Of a stretch of 64,000 nt of DNA, positions 43,101 to 50,822 are shown one piece after another. Position 1 is the first letter of the stretch; every line of letters starts with the position of its first letter. Source of the DNA: Bacteroidota bacterium (GTDB taxonomy: Bacteria; Bacteroidota; Bacteroidia; AKYH767-A; OLB10); NCBI GenBank assembly GCA_016717325.1, contig JADKFV010000002.1, forward strand, positions 62,001 to 126,000, given 5' to 3'. The position numbers and the translations under genes were made by a program. The notes beneath the pieces were generated by a model that was given only the letters and a program-made list of their open reading frames with translations, was not told where the DNA came from and did not search any database.

Positions 43101-45124
43101 TCAACGGTAGTGGTATTTACGGCATTGGTATGAAATTCGGTGGCAACATTCTCACACAAAAAGGTTTGGGAAAGTACAGTACAGTTAAAACTTTTGACAA
43201 TGTAAAATACGGTATATTTACTGAACGGATGCGCATAAGTTCTTTACAAAATAATATGAAAAACGTAACAGAAGGCTACCGCACTACACTATCATCGGGT
43301 TATAAAATTGACATTAACGATAACCAAATAGATGCCATGCAGCAAGGTGTAGGCTTGTACCATAACTACCCTATGCTAAACAAATCGCTCAATGTTACCC
43401 GCAATGTAATTACCTTTGGTTCGCTCACTTCTATTGTGCCAGCGTATGGTATACGTGCCGAAGAAACAGGTATGGGAAACATTGGTGCACGCATAAGTGA
43501 AGATAGCATTGTACACAGGCCGGGTTCAATTAATGCCAACACAGCAATATTTGGTGAAGCACTGCTTGGGTACCGCATAACAAAAAACAGCATTTATATG
43601 CACGATAATAAATACCACAAAGTGGGTATAGATAATAATGCTGGCATCAATATGATAATTAGCTGCAACGATATACATGGTGGCGCAACCAATACATACG
43701 GCAACCAAGACCAAAGCGCCATAAAAGAAACTATTTGCATAGATAATGAAATAGGATGCAACACCATGGACATGACCGAAAATGGAATTTATGTAATTGG
43801 ATTTTTGCAAGGTGCTACTACCGATATTAAAAGCAATGAATTTAACCACCACACTTATGGCTTTCATATTGGGCAAAATAGTGATGTGGTAGCACCACAA
43901 AATTATAAAGGCAATAGGTGGTTTTTTCCAGCTATTGTGCCTGGTCGAAATGCTTGGCATGAGAATTTTCAGATTTCCTATTTTGTAAATAATCCTGCAT
44001 TAATGCCAAGCAGCCAAATACCATTTTTGTGGTTTATACCGACAGTTAATGTAGGGCATGATTCAAGCTGTACATTACCAGTTTCGTATTGTTTGCAATT
44101 TGACACCAAAATAGGGGGAGGCACTGCCTTGACTACTCCCATAGATGATAAAATTGCTAAAGACAGTGTTGAAAACGACCCTTACACAGCCGAAACACAA
44201 CAAATGTTGAAAGATGAATTATTTGCCCGTATTGATAATAATCCAACTTTAAAAAGCAATTTGGTTATGAATGCTTTTTTCAACAAAATGGATACAGCCA
44301 ATATTGCAAAACTAAAACGACTTGAGGATGATAAAAAAGAAGCAACAACATTAAGCATTGCGCAAACAAACAATTTGAATGCAAACGATAGCATAATTAC
44401 ATTGTGCAATGATTCTATTTTGTATTTACTGATGCAATTAAGTGATACATCAATCACCATAAGCCAAGCTAATTTATTACATACTGCAATCAATCAATTG
44501 CAAGTGCAAACATTAAATTATGCAAACAATAGTGCAGTTACTTTTTCAAATTTCGATTCTATTAAAAACTATAATGCCGACAATTTAAAATATGAAAATA
44601 CCAATATAGAAGTTGCCGAGATAATAGAAGCCAATAAACAAACCATCAATGAAATATATCTAAGTACCATAGCAAAAGGTATTTTTGAATTTGATGCTTT
44701 GCAGACAAATAAAATTTTTGAAATTGCCTCACAATGTCCTCTTGCAGGCGGGTTATCTGTAATACAGGCAAGAGCACTATATGCACTCATAAATCCAAAT
44801 TACAAATTTGATGATAGGTTGGTGTGCAATCGTGTTGGCATTACTTTCAGAAAAAAGAATGATGAGCCAACACAACCGCAAATAAAATTGTATCCTAATC
44901 CGACCAACGATTATTTTAACATCGAATACAGTATAGATAAAAGTTGCGATGCAACTATTCAATTAATAAATGTGTTTGGACAAGAAGTAATAACTACACA
45001 ACTAAAGAACGAAAAAAATGTGCAGCAAATAAGTACCGCACAGCTTGGTGCAGGTGTTTATTTTTACAAAATAAAATGCAATGATGAACTAAAATTGGAA
45101 GGCAAATTAATTGTAATACACTAA
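37196..45124 (+). CDS. Giant T9SS-exported protein with DUF11 and beta-helix regions
   Basis: Up to 2642 residues. The start is uncertain: the TTG at 37196 gives a good signal peptide (PRKLGLVIKMLILGICLLTGK...YAQA); an ATG at 37247 is possible. An ATG at 37135 in another frame encodes a second signal-like stretch (MRKSIALFVFFIGQF) that soon stops. A long region of beta-sandwich modules (many Asn/Thr/Pro, paired Cys) runs to about 1580. About 1610-1710 is a DUF11-like module (CFTITKTVTPTC...TYTVTVCNM...). About 1720-2260 resembles a right-handed beta-helix (NCTMEACTKMWRGINML, NNFLNNYISIYS). After a helical stretch the last 75 residues (IKLYPNPTNDYFNIEY...) are a type A T9SS sorting domain. No catalytic residues seen; an adhesin or cell-surface structural role is inferred. 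Confidence 0.82.
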   Translation: MLTALPPHPRKLGLVIKMLILGICLLTGKIEKLYAQAPDLDYIAPTNGHFEVCGSQTTNQFFLFSDVGIPGPAFFTIKIQLSTNGTLLPNNTNLIPLPPYPACLDGGTPQTVSPINLICNDPNSCSPGFSFSYNAATGLYELYMPAGLLAHCNLEFSFMLDCSMIPLFNGGVPVYINQEWTLNGTVLPTNMQPPSWFIDYPYFADLINIDNSTNPAYIELVASYNQTNVEVIFQYQNISNTSMANIQFNFEDLYFGTSGCVSNLQGYQPGSLGIDYGVANSLANVNQWTQYIPNAAATIPAGQILFIRYHVNITNCVNACIAKQEAKFTWRCNSANVTDCDKCQEEIISPFVFVNETPSYVIERIAPTNPNFNPVNYDVSCIGSTVNWTFHIRNTSSNTTINRIDFEMADPATNSLTLIPLSSVSFKLNGNALPFQSTFATNSSTCGIAMPDELQKFSIAINDLPHGEFVELKFTTLRCCTDDNPLGIDFSTYNNQIKDYNQWRIISIATTECNTIFDPSMPLLLPNAIFDITTGGISSNTNVVPGADIDQGIIFTPSQTDVTVYPTSNFPENPDDPSIKSDPILENFCMTINNFFGTDEDAQSLGYHLGTTSGNISGYIKAHFHCEPGLQMQINNINPLNTNPYTYVLPTFHVLIPGTTTIIDWVPDNDMSYCTVEDVPLPDLPGFQNCGKFHDYYFYYKIEDLIALMPSSTTPMELLNNSDFCFQLIPCCPGAPTTPYHVDFSLLQNNACKTLTAGSSPDPIEGVAPTCIDCCWLPLSGTGKFMNVHCPGCLAPGIIVDNYRMDRTTLGMMDATNNRQVDIGGATIAYLPPGQLAAATTAYAQYPNLDLNRSTHGDQLRDYLVAHFEPGDDVAPTGPPPPPQECGQTRVGYTYTTGTADMTSQSCSLNVVQLNRDIAHAADMGLQVTSATFYVDANISSTTPCLQCDDFEEPIQALNNGFSTLLKIDIPPTALIDFLAQSNDNYLWTFFMDDIASGSTTPNRQAMLAHGATFNYNTNAITAFLEAQQYRLIVNYNVCGNINPDGPNITDNQLMLESFISNEMYLVGTPLAAPSPTEPKMPNTKCQLCAFPRGAFPGFFFTGANMCNNNQTVLANQNDFTNGTKFYCETFGGAHYFYASDFRTRTYYQNASMCTPQLSTEIYSFINSGKEIFNFEFRPPVMLPVSFNYENIPLNTLLSYSNGAMSENASTSISINPNIVGTNIKIPSTDFQNLFAARPCQPDGLIVAGAIQDQACKTSAVLNFIRLPFSCIMSQPIQFAADDARATFAPANTLGVACTTNYNAGVIGCGIPAPDLLRDNFFAPRTWFYPKANLAIIATNTNVTATSTNICWEFTITNFTPAIDAWKYGAALNVHFPLSAFPTNLSNITVQQMLAPAIGWSTVGTPNPNFLVGDGNHNLLLGQNALRIRICADVNPCSGGGSFDLPINWSCNADGTGEICPPVYVNLQWDEAQPVLAVNPATEYPPSFILCASPPQKIKVCFTNLGKGDFIANQLTITNNPIITYGAVTMSTDCGANYTPLSPPYSFPNQTMMQTSCLCFEIEFSVGCTSINPIPLPIVELSGTNYCGTPLSIATDFPDILLGTTQCDDCFTITKTVTPTCVQQNIENATYTVTVCNMSSGSNTSQLTVTDQFPNGFAWTGGQTFPIIINANALTAGQCNTYTFTGYFTSAGTVTNYATVTNQTTGTSMTASVGILVKSDCLPVATNANELGIGQAGQPTLLSTVFAALNSNTITQVYVFGDIVQDVNFTKSNTIFTFNPGVEWRINAGQLLTISNCTMEACTKMWRGINMLNSMGNGSYLRAFNCTIKDAQYAITPSTNCWAYLFGNNFLNNYISIYSPPNNLQIQSVTPWSLHFYQNTITSDATFVMGYQGQTPAPQFKSFAGMYFEKALPSILWVSGNTGVNVFDNLSNGIITKGTALNVEYCQFKNIQPEPLYNQWCMATFNNNFNGSGIYGIGMKFGGNILTQKGLGKYSTVKTFDNVKYGIFTERMRISSLQNNMKNVTEGYRTTLSSGYKIDINDNQIDAMQQGVGLYHNYPMLNKSLNVTRNVITFGSLTSIVPAYGIRAEETGMGNIGARISEDSIVHRPGSINANTAIFGEALLGYRITKNSIYMHDNKYHKVGIDNNAGINMIISCNDIHGGATNTYGNQDQSAIKETICIDNEIGCNTMDMTENGIYVIGFLQGATTDIKSNEFNHHTYGFHIGQNSDVVAPQNYKGNRWFFPAIVPGRNAWHENFQISYFVNNPALMPSSQIPFLWFIPTVNVGHDSSCTLPVSYCLQFDTKIGGGTALTTPIDDKIAKDSVENDPYTAETQQMLKDELFARIDNNPTLKSNLVMNAFFNKMDTANIAKLKRLEDDKKEATTLSIAQTNNLNANDSIITLCNDSILYLLMQLSDTSITISQANLLHTAINQLQVQTLNYANNSAVTFSNFDSIKNYNADNLKYENTNIEVAEIIEANKQTINEIYLSTIAKGIFEFDALQTNKIFEIASQCPLAGGLSVIQARALYALINPNYKFDDRLVCNRVGITFRKKNDEPTQPQIKLYPNPTNDYFNIEYSIDKSCDATIQLINVFGQEVITTQLKNEKNVQQISTAQLGAGVYFYKIKCNDELKLEGKLIVIH

Positions 45125-45127
45125 ACT

Positions 45128-46621
45128 ATGACAAGAACAATTTATTTATTTGTTTGCATTTTATTGATGCAACAATTTGTTATGGCACAAGGCATAAATA
45201 ATGTATGGATGATGGGCTATCAAAGTTTTGGTGGCGGTGATTTTGGAAATACAAGGTTTGATTTTAGTAGTGGTAATTTGATTCAATTTCCTGATAGTAT
45301 TGATATGGGTTTTCTTGCTACAAGTGTAACAATGTGTGATACATCGGGTGCCTTACTTTTTTTATCAAATGGTTTCGATATTGCTGATAGCACCGGCAAG
45401 TTAATGTTAAATGGAGAAGACATTAGCCCTTCTAGTTATAAGTCAATTTTCCCTTTAGGTATGGGTTTAGACATTCCACAAGCCAATCTTGCTATACAAG
45501 TGCCTAATAGCGATTCGTTATATTATTTATTCCACAGTACACGCGATGGATTGCAATATAAATATACTTATGAGTTAGATTACAGCATAATTGATATGAC
45601 TGGCAATAATGGCCTTGGTGAAGTAATAAGTAAAAACAATGCCATTATTATTGATACCATTAATTGGGGTAAGATAATAGCCTGCCGTCATGGCAATGGC
45701 CGCGATTGGTGGGTTACTTGTTTGCAAATGAATAGTAATGTAATCTACAAATTATTGGTAACTCCTTTTGGCATCTCTCCACCCGTTACACAAAGCATAG
45801 GTTGGATAAAAACAAGAGGGTTGGGCGAATGTAAATTCTCACCTGATGGAACTAAGTTTGCCTTTTCTTGTGCAGAGTACACTGCACCAAGTCATGCCGA
45901 AATTATGGACTTTGACAGGTGCACAGGTATGTTTAGCAATCCATATCACATGGTATTGCCACAGACAATTAGTTTTGGGGGCGGTTGTTCTTTCTCCCCC
46001 AATTCACAATTGCTTTACATTTCCTTTATTGATTCAGTATATCAATATGATTTGAACGCAACAAACATTGAGCAAAGCAAAACTGTGGTCGCAATATGGG
46101 ATAGTTTTTATTCGCCATACCCTCCCTTTGCAACTGGTTTTTATACTTGCCAAATAGCACCCGATGGTAAAATATATGTTAGTACAGGTAATGGTACCAA
46201 ACACTTGCATGCCATAAACTATCCTGACGTGTTAGGTATTGGCTGCGATTTAGTCCAACATGCTATAGCATTGCCATATTTTTATGCAAATTCGTTACCC
46301 AACCACCCCAATTATTTCCTTGGGGCAAATGGGTTGTGCAATAATTTGGGAACCCCCTCAATCCCCCCACAGGGGGGAAGAAAAATACAGGTATTCGGCA
46401 ATCCAACTCATGATAAATTTACCTTATGGTTTCCACCCGATAAGGAGGTGGGTTGGTTGGAGATTTATGATGTTAACGGTGAGTGTATACGTAGAGAGTA
46501 TGTAGCGCAGTGGAGTCAGTATAAGACTGTGGATATAAGTTTGTTTGCTGAGGGGGTTTATTTTTGTAGGATGGTTTGGCCAAGTGGTGAGGGGAGCGTT
46601 AAGGTGGTTATGCTGAAGTAA
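45128..46621 (+). CDS. T9SS-exported beta-propeller-like protein
   Basis: 497 residues, starting 3 bp after the giant gene and so in the same operon. Signal peptide MTRTIYLFVCILLMQQFVMA|Q. The body (about 25-400) has repeated blade-like strands (GDFGNTRFDFSSGNLIQF, ECKFSPDGTKFAFSC, CSFSPNSQLLYISF, CQIAPDGKIYVSTGN). The C-terminal 80 residues (IQVFGNPTHDKFTLWF...GVYFCRMVWPSGEGSVKVVMLK) are a T9SS sorting domain. The linker just before it (PSIPPQGGRK) is encoded by a GC-rich palindromic repeat that also occurs in the following spacer. A nearly complete second copy of the sorting domain lies at 47531-47796. Confidence 0.8.
   Translation: MTRTIYLFVCILLMQQFVMAQGINNVWMMGYQSFGGGDFGNTRFDFSSGNLIQFPDSIDMGFLATSVTMCDTSGALLFLSNGFDIADSTGKLMLNGEDISPSSYKSIFPLGMGLDIPQANLAIQVPNSDSLYYLFHSTRDGLQYKYTYELDYSIIDMTGNNGLGEVISKNNAIIIDTINWGKIIACRHGNGRDWWVTCLQMNSNVIYKLLVTPFGISPPVTQSIGWIKTRGLGECKFSPDGTKFAFSCAEYTAPSHAEIMDFDRCTGMFSNPYHMVLPQTISFGGGCSFSPNSQLLYISFIDSVYQYDLNATNIEQSKTVVAIWDSFYSPYPPFATGFYTCQIAPDGKIYVSTGNGTKHLHAINYPDVLGIGCDLVQHAIALPYFYANSLPNHPNYFLGANGLCNNLGTPSIPPQGGRKIQVFGNPTHDKFTLWFPPDKEVGWLEIYDVNGECIRREYVAQWSQYKTVDISLFAEGVYFCRMVWPSGEGSVKVVMLK
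46351..46380. repeat. GC-rich palindrome inside the 45128 coding sequence
   Basis: CCCCCC-ACA-GGGGGG at 46363-46377, preceded by ACCCCCTCAAT. It has the same layout as the spacer element at 46630-46660 and encodes the propeller/sorting-domain linker in frame. Confidence 0.55.
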
Positions 46622-47124
46622 ATGCAATTCACCCCTAAATCCCCCGCAGGGGGACTTGCCAATTTTCGGCTTGAATTTTTGTTATACTTGAAATTCATTT
46701 CTCGAACATAATTTTCATTTATTTTGTAACAGATGAAATGAATGAAATTGAAAAAACCGTTTGTCATTAGAAAAACAAATTGAATGATAAGAAAATGCCA
46801 GCGCAGTAAAGATAAGCCCCCAGTGGGGGTTTGGGGTGTATTTTGCTGCCGCCCCGATGGCTCGGGGTGGTTTTATTTATCTTGAATATGAGTAACAAAA
46901 TTTTATCTTTGTGTAATAAAATATTAACCGAACAAAATGAATGAACAATGCAAATTTTTATCACGAGCCACCCCGAGGTGTCGGGGCGGGAGCAAATACC
47001 GTTTGCTTGCGGGAGCGGGAGTGTTGCATTTCCTATCTCAATTTTTGGAAGCAATTTACACCCATTATTCAAATTTATAATATTAATTAAATCATACTTA
47101 TCTTTGTATTGTTTCATTTGAAAT
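46622..47124. other. Intergenic region rich in GC palindromes
   Basis: 503 bp between the T9SS gene and the hicA remnant. CCCCC-GCA-GGGGG is at 46641-46653, CCCCC-AGT-GGGGG at 46817-46829, and a larger inverted pair spans 46849-46989. No gene; minus-strand frames across it are shadows of hicA or chance. Confidence 0.6.
46849..46989. repeat. Inverted pair of 22-bp palindromic repeats
   Basis: The copy at 46849-46870 (CCGCCCCGA...TCGGGGTGG) and the copy at 46968-46989 (CCACCCCGA...TCGGGGCGG) are each near-palindromic and are inverted relative to one another, about 97 bp apart. This is MITE- or REP-like, with no coding capacity. Confidence 0.6.
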
Positions 47125-47313
47125 ATGAAGGTAAAAGAAATTATAAAAATTATTGAAGCAGATGGGTGGTTTCTTGTTCGACAAAAAGGAAGTCTCAAGC
47201 AATAAAAGCATCCGCATAAAATCGGATTGGTTACTATTTCCGGCCACAAACCATCGGATGAAATTGCAATTGGAACTTTAAACAGCATTTTAAAACAAGC
47301 ACAAATAAAGTAA
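47125..47313 (+). pseudogene. hicA: hicA toxin remnant (catalytic His replaced, premature stop)
   Basis: Reads MKVKEIIKIIEADGWFLVRQKGS-L24-K-Q-stop-KHPHKIGLVTISGHKPSDEIAIGTLNSILKQAQIK. The overall form, length (62 residues) and position just before hicB identify a HicA-type mRNA interferase (double-stranded-RNA-binding fold). The catalytic His of the GSHxx(F/Y) motif is Leu (codon CTC) at position 24, and codon 27 is TAA (47203-47205) where Phe/Tyr is expected. The rest of the frame is intact. Two base changes within 10 bp at the active site suggest inactivation of the toxin, but this assembly has other errors. The stop overlaps the hicB ATG (TAATG). Confidence 0.75.
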
Positions 47314-47525
47314 TGACTAAATACTTAGTAATTTTTGAAAAAACCAAAACAGGATACAGCGCTTATGTACCTGATTTGCCTGGTTGTGTAGCCACTGCAA
47401 ATAAAAAAGCAACAGTTGAAAAAAAGATTTATGAAGCCATTTTATTCCACATCGAAGGCTTAAAGATGGAGAAATTAATAATTCCAAAACCGCTTGCCGT
47501 TTCAGAAGTCATGGTGTTCGCTTAA
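47313..47525 (+). CDS. hicB: HicB-family antitoxin
   Basis: 70 residues: MTKYLVIFEKTKTGYSAYVPDLPGCVATANKKATVEKKIYEAILFHIEGLK..., the HicB partial RNase H-like fold (YxxxxPDLPGC motif) that binds HicA. There is no C-terminal DNA-binding domain, so autoregulation is doubtful. Coupled to the hicA remnant. It lies between a T9SS gene and a duplicated T9SS tail, so the pair seems to have entered an existing locus. Confidence 0.82.
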   Translation: MTKYLVIFEKTKTGYSAYVPDLPGCVATANKKATVEKKIYEAILFHIEGLKMEKLIIPKPLAVSEVMVFA

Positions 47526-47530
47526 TTTAC

Positions 47531-47796
47531 GTGAGTTTAAAAAGTGTTGGGGTTCAGGAATTTACGGTATTCAATAACCCCGCACAAGATAAATTTACAT
47601 TTTGGTTTCTGGTGGATAAGGATGCGGGATTGTTGGAGATATATGATTTTAACGGTAATTGTATACGTAGGTTTCGGGTAAGCCAATGGAACCAGTACAA
47701 AACGGTGCATATAAGTTTGTTTAGTAGTGGGTTTATTTTCGTAGGATGCGGTGGAGTGATGGGGAGTGGAGTTGTAAGGTGGTGAAGGTGGAGTAG
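47531..47796 (+). pseudogene. Orphan T9SS sorting-domain fragment, duplicate of the 45128 gene end
   Basis: Encodes VFNNPAQDKFTFWFLVDKDAGLLEIYDFNGNCIRR... and, after restoring one G at 47729-47731, GVYFRRMRWSDGEWSCKVVKVE-stop. Similarity to the last 80 residues of the 45128 product is visible in both protein and DNA (for example ATTTATGATGTTAACGGT versus ATATATGATTTTAACGGT). It has no signal peptide or start of its own. It is a leftover of a duplicated or recombined T9SS gene, now separated from its body by palindromes and hicAB. Confidence 0.75.
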
Positions 47797-47944
47797 TGTT
47801 AGGAATAAATTTGTCCAATTCCGTTTGGCCATTCGAAAATAAATAAAAGTATAATAAAGGATTTGACATCGTCAATCATTACGTAAGGAGTGGCAGTGTT
47901 CCTAATCATAGGTTGGATTTAGAAATTAAGTATAATCATACCAA

Positions 47945-49183
47945 TCACTCTCCACCTCCCGCAGCCCCACATGCAGCAATGTATCCACTTGTCCATGCAT
48001 GTTGAAAATTAAACCCTCCGGTAACACCATCTACATTCATTATTTCACCGGCAAAAAATAAATTAGGAATTTGTTTATGTTCCATTCGTTGCAAATTTAT
48101 TTGTTTCAGGTCCACACCACCGCAAGTTACAAACTCCTCTTTGTTTAGCGACTTTCCATTTACATCAACTACAAGATTTTGTAATTTTTCGCACAACACA
48201 TTGATGTCTTTTTTCGATACACTTTGCCATACATCTTCGGGGCTTATATTACTTAGCACACAATAGCGGTTCCACAATCGTGAGGTGAGTTCGTCAATTG
48301 GAGTGTTGCATACTTTTTTTTGCGCATTAGTAGTTTTTATATCGTAAAGTTGTTGCCGCAAGGCATCTTGTTTTAGCATTGGCAAGGCATTAATGCGAAT
48401 AGAAAACACATATTGGCATTCATATAACTCGCGCGCTGCCAGTGCCGATAGTTTTAATATTGCCGGGCCACTCATTCCTTCATGTGTAATTAGCAAAGGG
48501 CCTTGCATACTTTGTTTTGTGTGCACTATAGTTACCAATGCATTTTGAATAACACTTCCGGGTAAATCTTTAAATGGTGAATTTTGTATTTTAAAACTGA
48601 ATAACGATGGCACAGGATCTACTATTCTAACACCGGTTTTTGCGATAAAGTCATAACTACTTGCTTTGTTAAATCCTCCTGTTGCAACTATCAATTTGCT
48701 ACAAGTAAAAGTTCGCTCATCGCGACATACTATGCGAAATATATTTTCTGCTTTCGTTATTTCTATTACATCGCAATTAAACATTACCGGAATTTTGTAT
48801 TTCGATATTTCGTTCAATAAACAATCAATTATGGTTTGCGATGAATTGGTAACAGGAAACATTCTTCCATCGGGTTCTATCTTAAGTTTCACACCTTTAC
48901 TTTCGAACCATTCTATAGTGTGTAAAATATTGAAATTAGTAAAAGGACTATGCAGTTCTTTTTGTCCGCGTGGATAATGTGTAAGCAGTTGTTTCACTTC
49001 GGGCATATGGTGAGTAACATTACATCGGCCACCACCCGATACTTTTACTTTTGCAAGCACATGATTCGATTTTTCTAAAATGCCAACTGCCAAATTTTTG
49101 TCAAGGTTTTTGCACTGAATGGCAGCAAAAAATCCCGCAGCACCTCCGCCTATTACAATTACATCATAATGAGTTGTGTCCAA
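47945..49183 (-). CDS. HI0933/BaiN-like FAD-dependent oxidoreductase
   Basis: 412 residues. Dinucleotide-binding N-terminus YDVIVIGGGAAGFFAAIQ, then the family marker VKVSGGGRCNVTH. A C-terminal motif GEIMNVDGVTGGFNFQHAWTSGYIAA binds FAD. HI0933-like flavoproteins (YhiN, BaiN) are widespread; one member reduces bile-acid intermediates, but most substrates are unknown. Single gene on the minus strand. Confidence 0.88.
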   Translation of the reverse strand: MDTTHYDVIVIGGGAAGFFAAIQCKNLDKNLAVGILEKSNHVLAKVKVSGGGRCNVTHHMPEVKQLLTHYPRGQKELHSPFTNFNILHTIEWFESKGVKLKIEPDGRMFPVTNSSQTIIDCLLNEISKYKIPVMFNCDVIEITKAENIFRIVCRDERTFTCSKLIVATGGFNKASSYDFIAKTGVRIVDPVPSLFSFKIQNSPFKDLPGSVIQNALVTIVHTKQSMQGPLLITHEGMSGPAILKLSALAARELYECQYVFSIRINALPMLKQDALRQQLYDIKTTNAQKKVCNTPIDELTSRLWNRYCVLSNISPEDVWQSVSKKDINVLCEKLQNLVVDVNGKSLNKEEFVTCGGVDLKQINLQRMEHKQIPNLFFAGEIMNVDGVTGGFNFQHAWTSGYIAACGAAGGGE

Positions 49184-49382
49184 TTTTTATTTCCTGTTTG
49201 ATATCAACTTCTTAAAATAATGCTCCATGCCAATATTTTTTTTCAATATTAAAGTAAATATTTTCAAATGAAGACATTTCTTTTTTATCGGGTGTGATTG
49301 AACACAAAAATGTTAAAAGGTTTTTTACTTTACATATGCGATACAGTCGGAAATATTTTCCTTTACCGAAAATAAAATATCA

Positions 49383-50690
49383 ATGCAAGGAAGTTTCGAA
49401 ATAACAGGAGGCACACCCCTCAATGGTGAAATAACGCCACAAGGTGCCAAGAATGAGGCTTTACAAATAATAAGCGCAGTTTTACTTACACCACACAAAG
49501 TTGTGATTCAAAATATTCCCGACATTGTAGATGTAAATAAGTTGATAGAACTGCTGCAGCACATGGGCGTAAAAGCCGAACATACAGGCGACCATGAGTA
49601 CACCTTTCAGGCCGATGAAATAAATATAGAGTATTTACAAACCAAAGAATTTATAAAAAAAGCCGCAGCATTGCGCGGTTCTATTATGATAGTAGGTCCC
49701 ATGCTTGCACGCTATGGTAAGGCGTTTATACCAAAACCCGGTGGCGATAAAATTGGCCGCAGAAGGCTTGATACACATTTCATTGGGTTTCAAAACCTTG
49801 GCGCAACTTTCAACTTCAATGCCGATACAAATTTCTTTACCGTAGAAGCCACCAAACTCAAAGGGGCATACATGTTGCTCGATGAAGCCTCCGTTACTGG
49901 TACGGCAAACATAGTAATGGCAGCAGTTTTGGCCGAGGGCCAAACAACAATATACAATGCCGCCTGCGAGCCATACATACAACAACTTTGCAAAATGCTT
50001 AATAGCATGGGTGCAAACATTACCGGTGTGGGTTCAAATTTATTAAAAATAAATGGTGTAAAGGAATTAAAAGGATGCACCCACCGCATGCTTCCCGATA
50101 TGATTGAAATAGGCAGTTTCATTGGCCTTGCTGCAATGACCCAAAGCGAAATAAGAATAAAAAATGTTCAGCTCAAAGAACTTGGAATTATTCCTTCGGT
50201 ATTTGGACGACTTGGTATAAAAATGGAATTTATTGATGACGATATTCTAATTCCGGCACAAACGAATTACGAAATAGAAACATTTATAGATGGCAGTATC
50301 CTCAACATTGCAGATGCTATATGGCCTGGCTTCACACCCGATTTGTTGAGTATAGTTCTTGTAACGGCTACACAAGCAAATGGCACTGTACTCATCCATC
50401 AAAAAATGTTCGAAAGCCGATTGTTTTTTGTCGATAAGCTGATTGATATGGGAGCACAAATTATTTTATGTGACCCACACCGTGCCACCGTTATTGGTCT
50501 TAACCGCAGGTATCCATTACGTGGTATACAAATGACTTCACCCGATATACGTGCAGGTGTATCGCTTTTAATTGCTGCTTTATCTGCAAAAGGTAAAAGC
50601 ACCATTCACAATATAGAACAAATAGACCGCGGCTACGAACGCATAGATGAACGGTTAAACGCCCTCGGTGCCAATATTACGAGGATTTGA
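49383..50690 (+). CDS. murA: UDP-N-acetylglucosamine 1-carboxyvinyltransferase MurA
   Basis: 435 residues of the EPSP-synthase fold; transfers enolpyruvate from PEP to UDP-GlcNAc, the first committed step of peptidoglycan synthesis. Visible motifs: N-terminal PQGAKNEAL (Lys and Asn of the substrate site), LRGSIMIVGPMLARYG and KPGGDKIGRR. The position normally held by the fosfomycin-binding Cys (PGGCxIG) is D122 here (codon GAT at 49746-49748), as in Mycobacterium and Chlamydia enzymes. Enzymes with Asp at this site are known to be active but fosfomycin-insensitive. Complete, no frame damage. Confidence 0.96.
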   Translation: MQGSFEITGGTPLNGEITPQGAKNEALQIISAVLLTPHKVVIQNIPDIVDVNKLIELLQHMGVKAEHTGDHEYTFQADEINIEYLQTKEFIKKAAALRGSIMIVGPMLARYGKAFIPKPGGDKIGRRRLDTHFIGFQNLGATFNFNADTNFFTVEATKLKGAYMLLDEASVTGTANIVMAAVLAEGQTTIYNAACEPYIQQLCKMLNSMGANITGVGSNLLKINGVKELKGCTHRMLPDMIEIGSFIGLAAMTQSEIRIKNVQLKELGIIPSVFGRLGIKMEFIDDDILIPAQTNYEIETFIDGSILNIADAIWPGFTPDLLSIVLVTATQANGTVLIHQKMFESRLFFVDKLIDMGAQIILCDPHRATVIGLNRRYPLRGIQMTSPDIRAGVSLLIAALSAKGKSTIHNIEQIDRGYERIDERLNALGANITRI

Positions 50691-50764
50691 TATATATATT
50701 TAATTCAGGAAATTTAAAAATGGTGATAAAAGCAATAATTCCGCAAAAATAATTTATAATAAGA

Positions 50765-50794
50765 TTTGCTAATCAAATTTTATTTATATATTTA
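50765..50794 (+). promoter_or_regulatory. Promoter for the 50823-54317 unit
   Basis: TTTG at 50765-50768, an 18-bp spacer and TATATTTA at 50787-50794 (one mismatch to TAnnTTTG). It lies 28 bp before the ATG. Confidence 0.55.
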
Positions 50795-50822
50795 CACCTT
50801 AACCAATTAAAAAATTTACAAT

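Noticed and set aside
46767..47288. 173-codon minus-strand frame
   Set aside because: It is the complement of the hicA remnant and palindromic spacer; no family features.
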